A stretch of DNA of 64,000 nt from Oricola nitratireducens (GTDB taxonomy: Bacteria; Pseudomonadota; Alphaproteobacteria; Rhizobiales; Rhizobiaceae): positions 7,501-71,500 of the forward strand of contig NZ_JACZCS010000005.1 in the NCBI RefSeq assembly GCF_014904745.1, given 5' to 3'. The translations under genes were made by a program, and so were the position numbers. The notes under the pieces were generated by a model. The model made no database searches. It saw nothing but the letters and a program-made list of their open reading frames with translations, and was not told the DNA's origin. The first letter of the stretch is position 1. Each line of letters begins with the position of its first letter. Positions 63,474 through 64,000 of this stretch are shown here, in pieces.

Positions 63474-64000
63474 CGCGGTCGGCCTCCACGTCGCGCAGGT
63501 AAAAGAAGAATATCGATGCCGACACGGCGCCGACGGTGAGCGCTTTCAGAAGGAACCGCAACGTGAACTCGCCTTCCAGAAAGCGCTCGAGCACATAGGT
63601 GATATCGCCGAAGAACGTCAGCGCCGACGCGAACAGCGCAAGGTAGGTCAGCCACCTGCGCACCAGCGACCGCTTCTCGCCGACCTGCTTCGCATTCTGG
63701 CGGCCGGTGAAGATTGTCATCCAGACATAGAGCGGCGTCGAGACGATCAGGGTGGCGATGGCCCAGCGTATGCGGTAGATCGCGCGCGCCTCCGCGTTGG
63801 ACCTGTCAGCCGGATCGGGCAGGGCGAGATCGAGGATTCCGTGGACCAGATTGATGAGGTAGACGGCGGTGAATGTCAGCGCGGTGAAAAGCAGCGCGTA
63901 GACGAAAACGTCGCGGGCCGTGAGTTGCGGGCGCGGGCGCGGGACGGGCGGCGTGAAATCGACATCGGCGAAAGCGGAAAGCGCCTTGTCCACGTCGCTC
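63463..64000 (-). CDS. DUF5671-like membrane protein (partial)
   Basis: At least 176 residues with four membrane helices (FVYALLFTALTFTAVYLINL, AIATLIVSTPLYVWMTIF, WLTYLALFASALTFFGDITYVL, LLKALTVGAVSASIFFFYL). This order and the R-W-L-T-Y-L-A-L segment fit the DUF5671 family. A GTG at 63993 could start it, but the frame is open to the window edge, so the true start may lie outside. It overlaps the small downstream gene. Confidence 0.7.
   Translation of the reverse strand, partial: SDVDKALSAFADVDFTPPVPRPRPQLTARDVFVYALLFTALTFTAVYLINLVHGILDLALPDPADRSNAEARAIYRIRWAIATLIVSTPLYVWMTIFTGRQNAKQVGEKRSLVRRWLTYLALFASALTFFGDITYVLERFLEGEFTLRFLLKALTVGAVSASIFFFYLRDVEADRDGH

Overview
The window is high-GC, densely packed chromosomal DNA from an alphaproteobacterium, most likely of the Hyphomicrobiales (Rhizobiales) or a close order. 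The evidence is the 23S-5S-tRNA-fMet end of an rRNA operon, the many ATGA/GTGA start-stop overlaps, the Tct/Bug and TRAP solute-binding proteins, and the style of the thi and hpa operons. I cannot name a genus from sequence alone.

Layout. 1-1000: end of an rrn operon (23S tail, 5S, initiator tRNA), then an odd tandem array of tRNA-fMet tails. 1.3-6.7 kb: two converging thiamine operons, thiC-thiM-thiE behind a classical TPP riboswitch (+) and nudix-thiD-nudix (-) behind an RNA that keeps the pyrophosphate arm of the TPP aptamer but has lost the CTGAGA pyrimidine-binding segment. 6.7-14.6 kb: a mixed catabolic block (GlcG/HbpS-like protein, LysR, RraA-like aldolase, quinone oxidoreductase, FMN hydroxy-acid oxidase, AraC, FAH-family hydrolase, YbaK-like deacylase) with two gene remnants.

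14.7-23 kb: the homoprotocatechuate (3,4-dihydroxyphenylacetate) meta-cleavage operon, in transcription order hpaF, hpaE, a LigB-type hpaD, a VOC-type hpaD, an aromatic-L-amino-acid decarboxylase, hpaG, hpaH, hpaI. A divergent MarR regulator (hpaR) lies next to a perfect palindromic operator. Two unrelated ring-cleaving enzymes with the same predicted reaction, plus a decarboxylase for DOPA/tyrosine-like substrates, are the notable points. 23-27.4 kb: GntR regulator, class I amidotransferase, cytochrome P450, glutamine-synthetase-like ligase and 2Fe-2S ferredoxin. This looks like a gamma-glutamyl amine-oxidation module. 27.4-36.1 kb: IclR-HAD-aminotransferase (-) facing tctC-tctB-tctA-aldehyde dehydrogenase (PuuC-like)-UPF0261 (+) across a promoter with inverted repeats. 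36.1-40.6 kb: another aromatic block (FAH hydrolase, altered MBL-fold protein, FAD hydroxylase, DUF2783, VOC protein).

40.7-48 kb: diguanylate cyclase, an orphan ureD translationally coupled to trhO, a Cys-rich hypothetical gene, a 0.5-kb hairpin-rich non-coding stretch, a membrane-anchored alpha/beta hydrolase, a lone endolysin-like muramidase and eda. Four intergenic sites here share a TTGTCCACCGC element. 48-57 kb: TRAP binding protein, PuuD-like hydrolase, an ECF sigma/anti-sigma unit with a secreted COG4315 protein, DMT exporter, 2-hydroxyacid dehydrogenase with LacI regulator, MarR, and a small membrane protein. 57-64 kb: methyltransferase/LysR pair, 8-oxoguanine deaminase with a creatininase-family hydrolase, a periplasmic 5'-nucleotidase-family protein with altered metal ligands, and two small membrane genes at the edge.

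Overall the region is a catabolic neighbourhood. Aromatic rings, hydroxy acids and probably amines are imported, oxidised, cleaved and hydrolysed by FAH, HpcH and RraA enzymes, each block under its own LysR, AraC, MarR, GntR, IclR or LacI regulator.
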